Shown: positions 14,330-22,066 of the stretch, one piece after another
Layout: every line of letters begins with the position of its first letter
Numbering within the stretch: the stretch's first letter is position 1
From: DATARH01 sp035534535
GTDB lineage: Bacteria > Pseudomonadota > Alphaproteobacteria > ATCC43930 > CGMCC-115725
DNA length: 30,005 nucleotides
Direction of reading: 5' to 3'
Assembly: GCA_035534535.1 (NCBI GenBank)
Contig: DATLRS010000079.1
Location: 1-30,005, forward strand
Made by a program: the position numbers and the translations under genes
The notes under the pieces: model-generated
What the model was told of the DNA's origin: nothing
The model's input: the letters and a program-made list of their open reading frames with translations, nothing else
Databases searched by the model: none

Positions 14330-14542
14330 CTAGACGTAGCCGGTGAGCGCCAGAACGACGACACTGACCAGCAGCACGCCGACCCCGCCGCTCGGGTAAT
14401 AGCCCCAGCCGGCGCTGTACGGCCACAGCGGCAGCGCGCCGACCAGCATCGCCAACAGGATCGTCAGGAGGACCGCCGCCGCGTATCGTGAAGGGCCGGC
14501 CGGCCCCGCGGGGCCGGCTACCAGTGGCGCACCGGCCCGCAA
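14330..14542 (-). CDS. DUF3309-type mini membrane protein, start uncertain
   Basis: The C-terminal 47 residues (VLLTILLAMLVGALPLWPYS, then AGWGYYPSGGVGVLLV and a last hydrophobic run) match the DUF3309 family: about 50-residue proteins with two membrane helices around a WGYYPSGG turn. Family members normally begin a few residues before the first helix, here near 14475, yet no ATG, GTG or TTG stands there. The only in-frame starts are a TTG at 14540-14542, which would run through a 20-bp palindrome and the end of the neighbouring gene, and an ATG at 14447-14449 inside the first helix. The coordinates use the TTG. It may have lost its start codon or use a rare one. Function of the family is unknown. 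Confidence 0.55.
   Translation of the reverse strand: MRAGAPLVAGPAGPAGPSRYAAAVLLTILLAMLVGALPLWPYSAGWGYYPSGGVGVLLVSVVVLALTGYV
14499..14518. terminator. Perfect 20-bp palindrome at the end of the peptidase gene
   Basis: GCCGGCCCCG is followed at once by its exact reverse complement, giving a 20-bp perfect palindrome whose right end touches the stop codon (14518-14520) of the leftward peptidase gene. As RNA it would form a very GC-rich hairpin. No T run follows, so it is a weak case for a standard terminator. Confidence 0.5.
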
Positions 14543-15099
14543 TCGACGTGCACGAAATCGGACCGCGGGTAATAGCCGACGCCGCCGCTGCGCAGGCTCA
14601 TCGCCGCGCCGCGCACACTCGTCAGATCACGCTGCTCGCACCGCAGGTCGATCGCCATGCCCTTGATGTGATAGCTGTTGGCGGCGACGCCGTTGCTCCG
14701 CAGGTAAAGCATATGGTTGGTGGCCGGCGAGCGGTAGCCGCACACCACCAGAAACGGATTATGGGTGTCAAGACGGGCGCGCAGCATGCCGAGCAGATCG
14801 AGGATCCCGGCGTTCATCGGCCGCACCTCGTTGGAATAATGGTCGCGCAGCACCCAGTTGATGTCGCGCACCGCCTCGCGGATGTAATGCCCATCGGCCC
14901 AGTAGACGGTGCGGACCCATTCACTGGTGTGGATGTTATAGAGCGACACCGATCTGGGCGCGAAGGAAACCGCTGATACGGGCCTGACAAACGCGACCGC
15001 CGTGGCAGCGACGGCGGCGCCGACGACCCGGCGCCGGGTCAGCAGAGAGCTTGCTTGCAATGACAGATCCCCCAGAAATCCCCGGAAGCGCCATAGCAT
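14518..15099 (-). CDS. Tat-exported M15/YcbK-like (DUF882) murein peptidase
   Basis: The 193-residue protein carries a twin-arginine type signal (LLTRRRVVGAAVAATAVAFV at about 20-39). The DUF882 domain follows: REAVRDINWVLRDH, a core VCGYRSPATNHM, then the zinc-site segments NSYHIKGMAIDLR and FVHVDCG. This pattern is that of YcbK/MepK, metallo-endopeptidases of the M15-like fold that in E. coli cut mDAP-mDAP crosslinks in peptidoglycan. The ATG at 15097-15099 is preferred over a TTG five codons earlier; the ribosome site is weak (GAGCGG). The next gene upstream, in the same direction, encodes an L,D-transpeptidase that makes exactly such 3-3 crosslinks, so the pair may build and trim the same bonds. 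Confidence 0.9.
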   Translation of the reverse strand: MLWRFRGFLGDLSLQASSLLTRRRVVGAAVAATAVAFVRPVSAVSFAPRSVSLYNIHTSEWVRTVYWADGHYIREAVRDINWVLRDHYSNEVRPMNAGILDLLGMLRARLDTHNPFLVVCGYRSPATNHMLYLRSNGVAANSYHIKGMAIDLRCEQRDLTSVRGAAMSLRSGGVGYYPRSDFVHVDCGPVRHW

Positions 15100-15199
15100 C
15101 GCCGTGCCGCTCAAACAAGCCTGTTATGCGCAGAAGCGGCCGCGAATGCCTTGCGTTCCGCGATCTTTCCTGCGGAGGTTGATCCTGCCAGGGAGATCT

Positions 15200-16738
15200 T
15201 CAGCTGCGACGCGGGGCGAAGGTATCGTGCCGCGCTTCCGGCGACTGCCCGGCCGGGTGCAGACGCTGCCAGATCTCCGGATCGCGGTCGTAGACGTCGG
15301 GGACAAACGCGAGCGCACCATTCGCATCGAGAAACGCGGTCTGGTAGACGACAAAGACCGCTATCGGCGCCGGCAACTCGCGCCGATTGGTGTAGCCCAC
15401 CGCGATTCCTCGATTGATCGCCGCAACCGGCTGCCCGAGCAGCAGTGCGGCCAACTCGCGCGGGTTCTGGACCCGCACGCAGCCATGGCTCTGGCGGCGA
15501 TTGCTGCGCTTGAACAGGAACTTCTCCGGCGTATCGTGAAGATAGACCTCGAACCGGTCCGCCATCTCGAATTTGAGCCGACCGAGCGCGCTATAAGGCC
15601 CGGCCACCTGCTGGATCGCCCCGTTGCTGCGCCACACCATGTGATGCCGCCTCAGATAATCCGGGTCCTCGCTGAGCTTCGGCAGGATCTCCGACGAGGC
15701 GATCGACGACGGCACGTTCCACGGCGGATTGTACAGCACGCTGTCGATCGTGGTGTGGAACTCGGGGGTCTGTTTGTCGGTCTGGCCGACCACCACCCGC
15801 GTTGTGAACACCGGCTTGTCGCCCTGGTACAGCACGAGCTGCGCATTGGCGATATTCACCCACACCCGATCGGGCGGCAGGGTGCGCGGCAGCCAGCGCA
15901 GGCGCTCGAGGTTGACCTCGATCTCGCGCAGCCTCGCTTGGTCGTTGCCGTCGGCCACAGGGCGCGGCGCGGCGCCGGGCGGGCCCTCAAATGCCGTCGG
16001 CCCGCCCGCTGCGGCGGCGTGCCGGTAGCGCTGCAGCGCCTGTTGCAGCGCTATGTAGGCCGGCGACTGCGGCGCCAACGCCTCGATCACCGCCGCCGGA
16101 TTTGGGCTGCCGATCGCGCGGTCGAGCACAGCGGCGACATCGATCGGTTGCGGCGTCAGATCCTCGTCGTCCATGCGGTCTTCGATCGGCAGCACGCCGC
16201 GGGCAAGCGCCTCGGCGAAACCGAGAAAGGCGTCCGACAGCAGCAATTCGCGGTCCACCGGCGACAGTGCCGCCGGATTGCGCAGCAGTGCGGCGTGAAA
16301 GAGGTTCGGATCGAGGCCGTGATCGCCGGCCCGCAGCACCGCGTCGAACAGCGCGGCCGCCTGCGCCTGGTGCGTCGGCCACACCGGCGCGTAATTGTGC
16401 GCCGCATAAAAGCGCCGCAGCAGGCCGCCGTGCAACCGCTCGCCGGCAATCACCAGCCCGCCGCTCGCAAGGCGTGTCGCGATCTCGCTGCCGACCGCGA
16501 CCGGACCGCCGGCGGGCACCGGCGGCGCGGCGAACGGCTGCAGCGACGTCGGGATCAGCGCGGCCGCATCGTTTCCAGACCCCTGAGCCGATCCCTGGGC
16601 CGATGCCTGGGCCGACCCCTGGGCAGAGGCGTCAGCCGCCGCCAGCCCGACGGCCGCGGCGATCACGAAGGCGCTGCCGACGGCCCAAACGCACTGCCCG
16701 AACCGACGACGGATCGCGAACCCGGACAGTATGAACAC
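15200..16738 (-). CDS. YcbB-like murein L,D-transpeptidase
   Basis: The 512-residue protein has a signal peptide or N-terminal anchor (GSAFVIAAAVGLAAADASA). A short Ala-Gln-Gly-Ser repeat linker (residues 37-54) and a peptidoglycan-binding-like helical region (about 85-290) follow, then the YkuD catalytic domain with HDTP (401-404) and the nucleophile motif S417-H418-G-C420-V-R. This arrangement, with a split catalytic domain of 500-600 residues, is typical of YcbB/LdtD enzymes. They link two mDAP residues (3-3 crosslinks) in the periplasm using a cysteine nucleophile and are beta-lactam-insensitive except to carbapenems. The gene stands upstream of the YcbK-like peptidase with a 100-base gap. 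The ATG at 16736-16738 gives a short basic region before the hydrophobic helix. Confidence 0.92.
   Translation of the reverse strand: MFILSGFAIRRRFGQCVWAVGSAFVIAAAVGLAAADASAQGSAQASAQGSAQGSGNDAAALIPTSLQPFAAPPVPAGGPVAVGSEIATRLASGGLVIAGERLHGGLLRRFYAAHNYAPVWPTHQAQAAALFDAVLRAGDHGLDPNLFHAALLRNPAALSPVDRELLLSDAFLGFAEALARGVLPIEDRMDDEDLTPQPIDVAAVLDRAIGSPNPAAVIEALAPQSPAYIALQQALQRYRHAAAAGGPTAFEGPPGAAPRPVADGNDQARLREIEVNLERLRWLPRTLPPDRVWVNIANAQLVLYQGDKPVFTTRVVVGQTDKQTPEFHTTIDSVLYNPPWNVPSSIASSEILPKLSEDPDYLRRHHMVWRSNGAIQQVAGPYSALGRLKFEMADRFEVYLHDTPEKFLFKRSNRRQSHGCVRVQNPRELAALLLGQPVAAINRGIAVGYTNRRELPAPIAVFVVYQTAFLDANGALAFVPDVYDRDPEIWQRLHPAGQSPEARHDTFAPRRS
16581..16628. repeat. Four imperfect 12-bp repeats in the transpeptidase gene
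   Basis: CCCTGAGCCGAT, CCCTGGGCCGAT, GCCTGGGCCGAC and CCCTGGGCAGAG follow one another in frame. On the coding (minus) strand they give the Ala-Gln-Gly/Ala-Ser linker of the transpeptidase. Being a multiple of three, copy changes would only alter linker length. Confidence 0.8.
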
Positions 16739-17134
16739 GATATCCTCGTTGCTAATGCGGTTCAGCCGACGCCGCCCCTACCGCAGCATCGAAACGACGC
16801 GGCGACATGCGTCGTTCCCCCGCTCGCCGGGCGACAGCCAGCCGGCGGTGCCATCCGCAGCCCCACCGGAAACCTGAACGCGACTTGTTTCTGGAAGATT
16901 GATAACAGCAGGTTTGCTCCATCATTACGGATTTTGTGGCGCCGCTGCAATGTCCGATAGATTCCGACGACCCGGCCTGCTCTGCGCCGCCTAGGCGGCA
17001 GCGAATCGGCGATTGTGGCCAACTCGCCTACCGGATTGAGGACGGTCGACGGGTCGCCGGGTATTTTCCGATTCGTCAACCGCAAATTTATGCTGTAACA
17101 TTTCGGTAAAACCGGGAGAAATCAGGGGGCGACA
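16739..17134. other. Divergent intergenic region
   Basis: These 396 bases separate the leftward transpeptidase gene from the rightward small exported-protein gene. They contain a perfect 14-bp palindrome GCCGCCTAGGCGGC (16986-16999) and three GANTC sites (16970-16974, 17003-17007, 17070-17074). I found no gene, RNA or convincing promoter pair. AGGGGG just before the ATG at 17135 is the ribosome site of the small gene. Confidence 0.5.
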
Positions 17135-17410
17135 ATGCGCGCTGGGGCATGTGCCGCGATTATTGCGGCTTCCATCTTGGCGAGCGGTACGGCTTTGGCG
17201 GCCTGCCCGGCGGGCAAGACGCGTCGCTGCGTCAATCTCGATCAGGTGCCGCAGATCTCGCAACAGATCGTCGCATCCGAGCCTGTTGCGGCGCGCGCCA
17301 AAGCAGCGCCGCTGTCGGAACCGAGCCCGGGCTATACCGGGGTGACCTTCGGCGCCGTGCCGAACTCGCGCCGGGCGCCCGAGGTCGGTTATCGCTGGGC
17401 CGTCAACTAG
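17135..17410 (+). CDS. Small exported protein, unknown
   Basis: The 91-residue product starts with a clear signal peptide (MRAGACAAIIAASILASGTALA) and a mature N-terminus beginning ACPAGKTRRCVNLDQVPQIS, with two cysteines eight residues apart that could form one disulfide. The rest is low in hydrophobic residues and ends GYRWAVN. I recognise no domain. AGGGGG before the ATG supports translation. Its stop (TAG 17408-17410) overlaps the stop of the convergent citrate-synthase-like gene by three bases (CTAG shared at 17407-17410), so the two ends are locked together. Confidence 0.7.
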   Translation: MRAGACAAIIAASILASGTALAACPAGKTRRCVNLDQVPQISQQIVASEPVAARAKAAPLSEPSPGYTGVTFGAVPNSRRAPEVGYRWAVN

Positions 17411-18504
17411 CCGAGTGCGCTGGGCCGCGGTCCGATATAGGCCGAAGAGGGGCGGATCAGGCGGCCCTCCCGTTGCTGCTCCATCGCGTGAGCGAGCCAA
17501 CCGGCGCCGCGCGCCACCGCAAAAACCACAGTGAACGCGTCGCGCGGCAGGCCGACCGCGTCGAGCAGCAAGGCGGCATTGATCTCGACATTGGGCTGCA
17601 ATGGCGGCCGGCCCGGTTTCAACCGGGCAAAGGCAGCGCCGACCGCCCCCTCGACCTCGGCGGCGAAGGCGAGTCGCCCGGCGCCGGGGCCGAGCTCGCC
17701 GGCCAAGCCCTGTAGCGCCACGCGCAACACCGCGGCACGCGGGTCGCCGCGACGAAACACCCGGTGCCCGAAGCCCATCAGCCGCGCCCCGGCGGCCAGC
17801 TTGTCCTCGGCCCAGGCTGCGACATCGCCGCTTGCCGCCGCCTCGTCGAGCATGTCGAGGGTCGGCCCCGGCGCGCCGCCGTGCAAAGGCCCCGTGAACG
17901 CGCAATAGGCGCCGGTCGCGGCCGCGACCAGCGACGCGCCGCTCGAGGCGATCACCCGCGCGGTGAAGGCCGAGGTGTTGAGGCCGTTATCGATGACCGC
18001 GGTGAAATAGGTGTCGAGCGCCGCCGCCATGACGGCCGCGCCAAGGACCGCCATCGAGCGCCCGTGCGCCATCCGCAAGAGGTCGGCGGCGGTGCCGAGT
18101 GCCGGGTCGGGGGCGAGCGGCGCCCCGCCGTCGCGGGTGCGCAGCAGCGCCGCGATCGCCACCGGCAGGGTGGCGAGGATCTCCGCCGGCGCGCTGTCCT
18201 CCGGCAGGCAGGCAAGGGCGAGCCGGACGCCTTCGACGAATGGGCGCCGCTGTCCCTGGCCAAGCCAGTCGCCGAGGCGGCTGAAGGCGAGCACGCGCCC
18301 GGCGCCGAGCCGGGCGCCGATTGCCTCGCGCCCCAGCCCCTCCCCGGCAAAGCCTTCCCAGAGCAGGCCGACGGCGCCCTCATAGCCGAACTCGGCGACG
18401 AGTTCCGGCAGCGTGTGGCCGCGCACCCACAGGATGCCGTGTTCGCCATCGCTGTGGCTCAGCACCGTTTCGGCGGCGACGAGCCCGGCAAGTCCGCTAT
18501 CCAT
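17407..18504 (-). CDS. Citrate synthase/methylcitrate synthase family protein
   Basis: The 365-residue protein is a member of the citrate synthase fold: GLAGLVAAETVLSHSDGE at the start, H208 in GPLHGG, H247 in GFGHRVFRRGDPRA, and RPSSAYIGP at the end. The two histidines match the substrate-binding and catalytic histidines. The third active-site residue, normally aspartate in PNVD, is glutamate here (E307 in PNVEINAALLLDAVGLP), as seen in some citrate/2-methylcitrate synthase-like proteins. The enzyme would condense acetyl- or propionyl-CoA with oxaloacetate or a related acid. It is probably not the housekeeping GltA, which is longer (about 430 residues). I chose the ATG at 18502-18504 because homology begins there, though its ribosome site is weak. 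No prp genes lie nearby. Confidence 0.87.
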   Translation of the reverse strand: MDSGLAGLVAAETVLSHSDGEHGILWVRGHTLPELVAEFGYEGAVGLLWEGFAGEGLGREAIGARLGAGRVLAFSRLGDWLGQGQRRPFVEGVRLALACLPEDSAPAEILATLPVAIAALLRTRDGGAPLAPDPALGTAADLLRMAHGRSMAVLGAAVMAAALDTYFTAVIDNGLNTSAFTARVIASSGASLVAAATGAYCAFTGPLHGGAPGPTLDMLDEAAASGDVAAWAEDKLAAGARLMGFGHRVFRRGDPRAAVLRVALQGLAGELGPGAGRLAFAAEVEGAVGAAFARLKPGRPPLQPNVEINAALLLDAVGLPRDAFTVVFAVARGAGWLAHAMEQQREGRLIRPSSAYIGPRPSALG

Positions 18505-18689
18505 CGCCGGTGCCGCGCCGCTCACTCGCCAGCCAGCGCCGGGGCGATAACGCCCTGCGGCAAGTAATCCCCACACCGGCTCATCGGCGGCTTTCCTCCT
18601 GCTGCGGCACCGCACGCCGCTCACCAGACACTCTAGCACAGAAAGAGGAAAGCGACCGGCCGGGCGGCAACTGGCCGGGCGGCGGCTGC

Positions 18690-19127
18690 CTATTTTGCCG
18701 GTCCCGACGCGGTGGCCGCTTCGGCCGGCGCCTGCGCCACCCGATAATTGCGGTAGAGGGCGCGCCGCTTGTCACGCCAGGCGGCGCGTTCGACGCGGTC
18801 CATCGTGCCGTCATGGTCGGTGTCGATCTGGTCGAATCGCTGGCGGTAGCGGCGGTCGCGATCGGTCTCGGAGAGCCCGGCAAGCCAGTCGTAATAGGCC
18901 TTGACCTGAACGAGCCGGGCCTTTTGCGCCGCCCGGAGATCGCTTTTCGCCAGCTGAGCCGCCAGCTCGCCGCGCCGCCGCGCAGTGAAATCGTTCCGCC
19001 AGTCGCGGTATTGCTCAAAGGTGATCTTGGTGGGGTTGCCGGCGGTGGCGGCCGGCTGCGCCGCCTCGCCCGGCAGCCAGGACGTCGCGGCAATCACCGC
19101 GGCCACGACCAGGAGCAGCCAACGCAT
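18690..19127 (-). CDS. Exported EF-hand calcium-binding protein
   Basis: The 145-residue product has a signal peptide (MRWLLLVVAAVIAATSWLPGEAA). After a basic helical region it carries one canonical 12-residue EF-hand loop, D102-T-D104-H-D106-G-T-M-D110-R-V-E113, with acidic residues at positions 1, 3, 5, 9 and 12. The preceding helix (YRQRFDQI) and following helix complete the hand. Only one canonical loop is visible. Such exported single-hand proteins are common in alphaproteobacteria, role unknown; calcium binding is expected. The ATG at 19125-19127 follows GGGAGA. Flanking genes give no functional clue. Confidence 0.85.
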   Translation of the reverse strand: MRWLLLVVAAVIAATSWLPGEAAQPAATAGNPTKITFEQYRDWRNDFTARRRGELAAQLAKSDLRAAQKARLVQVKAYYDWLAGLSETDRDRRYRQRFDQIDTDHDGTMDRVERAAWRDKRRALYRNYRVAQAPAEAATASGPAK

Positions 19128-19332
19128 TGAATTCTCCCGTGCAAGTGGTAGAGCCCCGAGGAACAAAGAGAGAATATGAAGCGTGGCGAGTTGAGTCAAC
19201 GAAATATGTTCATGTTTTGGTCGGAGATGATCGCTTGCCTCGGCCGCCTCGGGATGGCACAAGCGCGCGCAACGTAGCGGCGGTCCGGGCGCGTCCGGGG
19301 GGCGTCCGGGGGCGCCGGCGGAGGAGCGGGGG

Positions 19333-20019
19333 ATGCCGGATTTCGCGATCGAGCGGCGCTGCGCCGGGGTCGTCTGCGGCGTCGATGAGGCCGGGCGGGG
19401 ACCGCTCGCCGGCCCGGTCGTCGCCGCCGCGGTGATCATCGACCGGCGACGCTTTCGCGGCGAATTGCGCCAGCGGCTCGACGATTCGAAGGCGCTGCCG
19501 CCGGAGTTGCGGGAACGCTGCTATCGCGCCCTGTTTGCCTGCGCCCGCATTGGCGTCGGTGCGGCGAGCGCGCGCGAGATCGACCGGATCAACATTCTGC
19601 GCGCCAGCCTGCTCGCGATGCGGCGGGCGGTCGCGGCGCTCGCCATCGACCTCGCCTCGCCGCCCGACATCGCGCTGGTCGACGGCAATGTCGCCCCGCC
19701 GCTGCCGTGTGCGGTGCGCACCGTCGTCAAGGGCGACGCGCTGAGCTTCTCGATCGCCGCCGCCTCGGTGGTCGCCAAGGTCACCCGCGACCGAATCATG
19801 CAGGCCCTGGCGCGGCGCTATCCCGGCTATGGCTGGGAAACCAATGTCGGCTACGGGACCGCGGCGCATTGCGACGGGCTGCGCCGGCTCGGCGTCACGC
19901 CGCATCACCGCCGCTCGTTCGAGCCGGTTCGCCTGGCGATTTCAGAACCGGCCGACCTGTTCGCGCGGTTGCACCCCGGCCCGGCCGCCGCGGCGGGGCG
20001 ACCCGGGGCGGCGGCGTAA
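19333..20019 (+). CDS. rnhB: Ribonuclease HII
   Basis: RNase HII removes ribonucleotides misincorporated in DNA and RNA primers by cutting 5' of the ribonucleotide. The 228-residue protein starts with the hallmark GVDEAGRGPLAGPVVAAAV (metal-binding D18 and E19), has D117 in LVDGN and D135 in KGD, then the conserved IAAASVVAKVTRDRIM and YGWETNVGYGT. The last 20 residues form an alanine/glycine-rich tail beyond the domain. The ATG follows GGAGGAGCGGGGG. It lies directly upstream of the CcrM-type methyltransferase, an arrangement seen repeatedly in alphaproteobacteria; the two frames nearly touch. Confidence 0.96.
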   Translation: MPDFAIERRCAGVVCGVDEAGRGPLAGPVVAAAVIIDRRRFRGELRQRLDDSKALPPELRERCYRALFACARIGVGAASAREIDRINILRASLLAMRRAVAALAIDLASPPDIALVDGNVAPPLPCAVRTVVKGDALSFSIAAASVVAKVTRDRIMQALARRYPGYGWETNVGYGTAAHCDGLRRLGVTPHHRRSFEPVRLAISEPADLFARLHPGPAAAAGRPGAAA

Positions 20020-20055
20020 TTGACGCTGGCGCCGGCGGCGCCCACAGTTCGCGCC

Positions 20056-21138
20056 ATGGGCGAGGCGGGGGCGCTGCCGGGCGATGCTGTGCTGCAAGGC
20101 GACTGCCTGGCGGCGATGGCTGGCCTGCCGGCGGCGTCGGTCGATCTCGTCTTTGCCGACCCGCCCTATAATCTGCAGTTGAGGGGCGATCTGCACCGCC
20201 CCGACAACAGCCGGGTCGACGGGGTCGAGGAGGCGTGGGACCGGTTCGCCGGGTTTGCCGAATACGACAGCTTCACCCGCGCCTGGCTTGCCGCCTGTCG
20301 CCGCGTGCTGAAGCCCAATGGCGCGTTGTGGGTCATCGGCACCTACCACAATATCTTCCGGATCGGCGCGACGTTGCAGGATCTTGGCTTTTGGATCCTC
20401 AACGACGTGGTGTGGCGCAAGACCAACCCGATGCCCAATTTCCGCGGCCGACGCTTTACCAATGCGCACGAGACGTTGCTCTGGTGCGCCCATTCGCGCG
20501 CGGCGCGCTATACCTTCAACTACGAGGCGATGAAGGCGCTGAACGAGGAATTGCAGATGCGCAGCGACTGGCTGATCCCGCTCTGCGGCGGTCCCGAGCG
20601 GCTGCGCGACGACGACGGCCGCAAGGCGCATCCAACGCAGAAGCCGGAGGCGCTGCTGCATCGCGTGCTGCTCGCTTCGACCCGGCCGGGCGACATCGTG
20701 CTCGACCCGTTTTTCGGCACCGGCACGACCGGTGCCGTCGCCAAGCGGCTCGGGCGCCGCTGCATCGGCATCGAGCAGGACCCCGACTACGTCGCGCTGG
20801 CGCGCCGCCGCATCGCGGCAGTGCGGCGCTCGCCCGCGGAAGCCGTGGCGCTCGAATCGCGGCGCGAGGCGGCGCGCATCCCGTTCGGCAGCCTGGTCGA
20901 GCGCGGCTTGCTGGAGCCGGGCGAGGTGCTGGTCGATGCGCGGCGGCGCTTTGCCGCGCGGGTGCGTGCCGACGGCAGCCTGATCTCGGCCGAGCACCGC
21001 GGCTCCATCCATTTCGTCGCCGCCCAGCTGCAGGGCGCGCCGACCTGCAACGGCTGGGCCTTCTGGCACGTTGAGCGCAAGGGCCAATTGGTGCTGATCG
21101 ACGACCTTCGCCGGCAGCTGCGCAGCCAAATCGCCTGA
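20056..21138 (+). CDS. ccrM: CcrM-type adenine DNA methyltransferase (GANTC)
   Basis: This is the cell-cycle-regulated enzyme that methylates adenine in GANTC in alphaproteobacteria. The 360-residue product has the beta-class order: DPPY at 35-38 within SVDLVFADPPYNLQL, the CcrM-specific GDLHRPDNSRVDGVEEAWDRF, HETLLWC at about 138-144, HPTQKPEALLHRVLL, then the S-adenosylmethionine loop DPFFGTGTT at 217-225. The C-terminal DNA-recognition domain (about 270-350, GWAFWHVE near the end) is intact. In Caulobacter the enzyme is made late in the cell cycle and degraded by Lon. I chose the ATG at 20056; a TTG directly after the rnhB stop (20020) is an alternative. Neither has a strong ribosome site, so translation may depend on coupling to rnhB. 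It is not accompanied by a restriction enzyme. Confidence 0.95.
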   Translation: MGEAGALPGDAVLQGDCLAAMAGLPAASVDLVFADPPYNLQLRGDLHRPDNSRVDGVEEAWDRFAGFAEYDSFTRAWLAACRRVLKPNGALWVIGTYHNIFRIGATLQDLGFWILNDVVWRKTNPMPNFRGRRFTNAHETLLWCAHSRAARYTFNYEAMKALNEELQMRSDWLIPLCGGPERLRDDDGRKAHPTQKPEALLHRVLLASTRPGDIVLDPFFGTGTTGAVAKRLGRRCIGIEQDPDYVALARRRIAAVRRSPAEAVALESRREAARIPFGSLVERGLLEPGEVLVDARRRFAARVRADGSLISAEHRGSIHFVAAQLQGAPTCNGWAFWHVERKGQLVLIDDLRRQLRSQIA

Positions 21139-21164
21139 CCGCGAACCGCCTATTGGGAGGCGCC

Positions 21165-21530
21165 ATGCCCTACGATCGCAACAACGTCTTCGCCCGCATC
21201 CTGCGCGGCGAACTGCCGTGCACCAAGGTCTACGAAAGCCCGCATGTGCTGGCGTTTCGCGACATCAACCCGCAGGCGCCGACCCACATCGTCGTGATCC
21301 CCAAGGGCGAATACGTCTCGGCCGACGATTTTTCGGCAAACGCCACTGATGCGGAACTGGCCGCGTTCATGCGGGCGATCGGCCAGATCGCGCATCAGGA
21401 GGGCGTCGCCGACGGCGGCTACCGCATCCTGGCCAACCACGGCGCGGCGGCCCACCAGGAGGTGCCGCATTTCCACCTGCACCTGTTCGGCGGCCGTGAC
21501 CTCGGCCCGATGCTGCGCGGCCCGCGCTGA
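21165..21530 (+). CDS. HIT (histidine triad) family nucleotide hydrolase
   Basis: The 121-residue protein belongs to the Hint/HIT branch: FARILRGELPCTKVYE near the start, AFRDINPQAPTHIVVIPK, and the triad H102-F-H104-L-H106 in VPHFHLHLFGG, with DLGPML at the end. Such enzymes hydrolyse nucleoside phosphoramidates and aminoacyl-adenylates. The ATG at 21165 has GGGAGG five to six bases upstream; an in-frame TTG at 21153 is unlikely. It follows ccrM after 26 bases in the same direction, so it may be the third gene of an rnhB-ccrM-hit unit. It converges with the cytochrome c gene, 20 bases apart. Confidence 0.94.
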   Translation: MPYDRNNVFARILRGELPCTKVYESPHVLAFRDINPQAPTHIVVIPKGEYVSADDFSANATDAELAAFMRAIGQIAHQEGVADGGYRILANHGAAAHQEVPHFHLHLFGGRDLGPMLRGPR

Positions 21531-21550
21531 CGCCCGATCACCCGCGCCGG

Positions 21551-22066
21551 TCAGTGTGCGTTCTGCCAGACCTGGACGGCCGCCGGCGGCAGCTTGTCCA
21601 TGTGCTTGAGGAACAGCGCGAGGGTCCAAATCTGCTGATCGTTCAGCGTCCGCTCCCAGGCCGGCATGCCGGTCCAGCGGATGCCATGCTTGACCTTCCA
21701 GAAGGTCCAGCCCTCGGGATCGTCCTCGACGCCGTCGGTGGCGAGCTGCGGCGGCCGCGGGTTTTCGCCTTTCGCCACCGGCGAGGCCGAGGCGTCGCCC
21801 TTGGCGGTGCCGTGGCAGATCGAGCAATGGGTCGTGTAAAGCTGAATGCCGGCGATCAGGTTGGCGTCGCTCAGCGCGACCGGGTTGGGTCCTTTGGGTG
21901 CCTCGCGTTCGAGGCTCGCGCGCAATGCCGTCTTCGCCGCCCAGATCTCCAGCCCAACCGGAGCCGCGTCGGCGCCGATCGGCAGCAAGCCGTTGCTCAG
22001 GAACAGGTAGCCGGCCCCCACCACCACGACAACAGTCGCCAGGAAGCCGAGAATAAAGCCTCTCAT
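21551..22066 (-). CDS. Membrane-anchored mono-heme cytochrome c
   Basis: The 171-residue product begins with one hydrophobic helix (residues 3-24) that can serve as a signal anchor. It carries one heme c attachment site, C81-S-I-C84-H85, and a likely axial methionine M134 in GMPAWE; LYTTHCSICHG and DQQIWTLALFLKHM are typical class I cytochrome c segments. It should face the periplasm and carry electrons; the partner is unknown. GGAGG precedes the ATG. The start codon shares its A with the TGA stop of the NUDIX gene (TGATG at 22064-22068), so translation is coupled. It is therefore the third gene of a riboswitch-controlled thiC unit, an unexpected place for a cytochrome. Confidence 0.92.
   Translation of the reverse strand: MRGFILGFLATVVVVVGAGYLFLSNGLLPIGADAAPVGLEIWAAKTALRASLEREAPKGPNPVALSDANLIAGIQLYTTHCSICHGTAKGDASASPVAKGENPRPPQLATDGVEDDPEGWTFWKVKHGIRWTGMPAWERTLNDQQIWTLALFLKHMDKLPPAAVQVWQNAH

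Noticed and set aside
18657..18687. Two direct copies of GGCCGGGCGGC beyond the EF-hand gene stop
   Set aside because: Short, GC-only direct repeat with no hairpin plus T run; not enough to call a terminator or element.
19160..19185. GGAAC-N17-CGTG on the plus strand, possible EcfG promoter towards rnhB
   Set aside because: The -10 element deviates from CGTT, it is about 150 bases from rnhB, and rnhB is not a usual stress gene.
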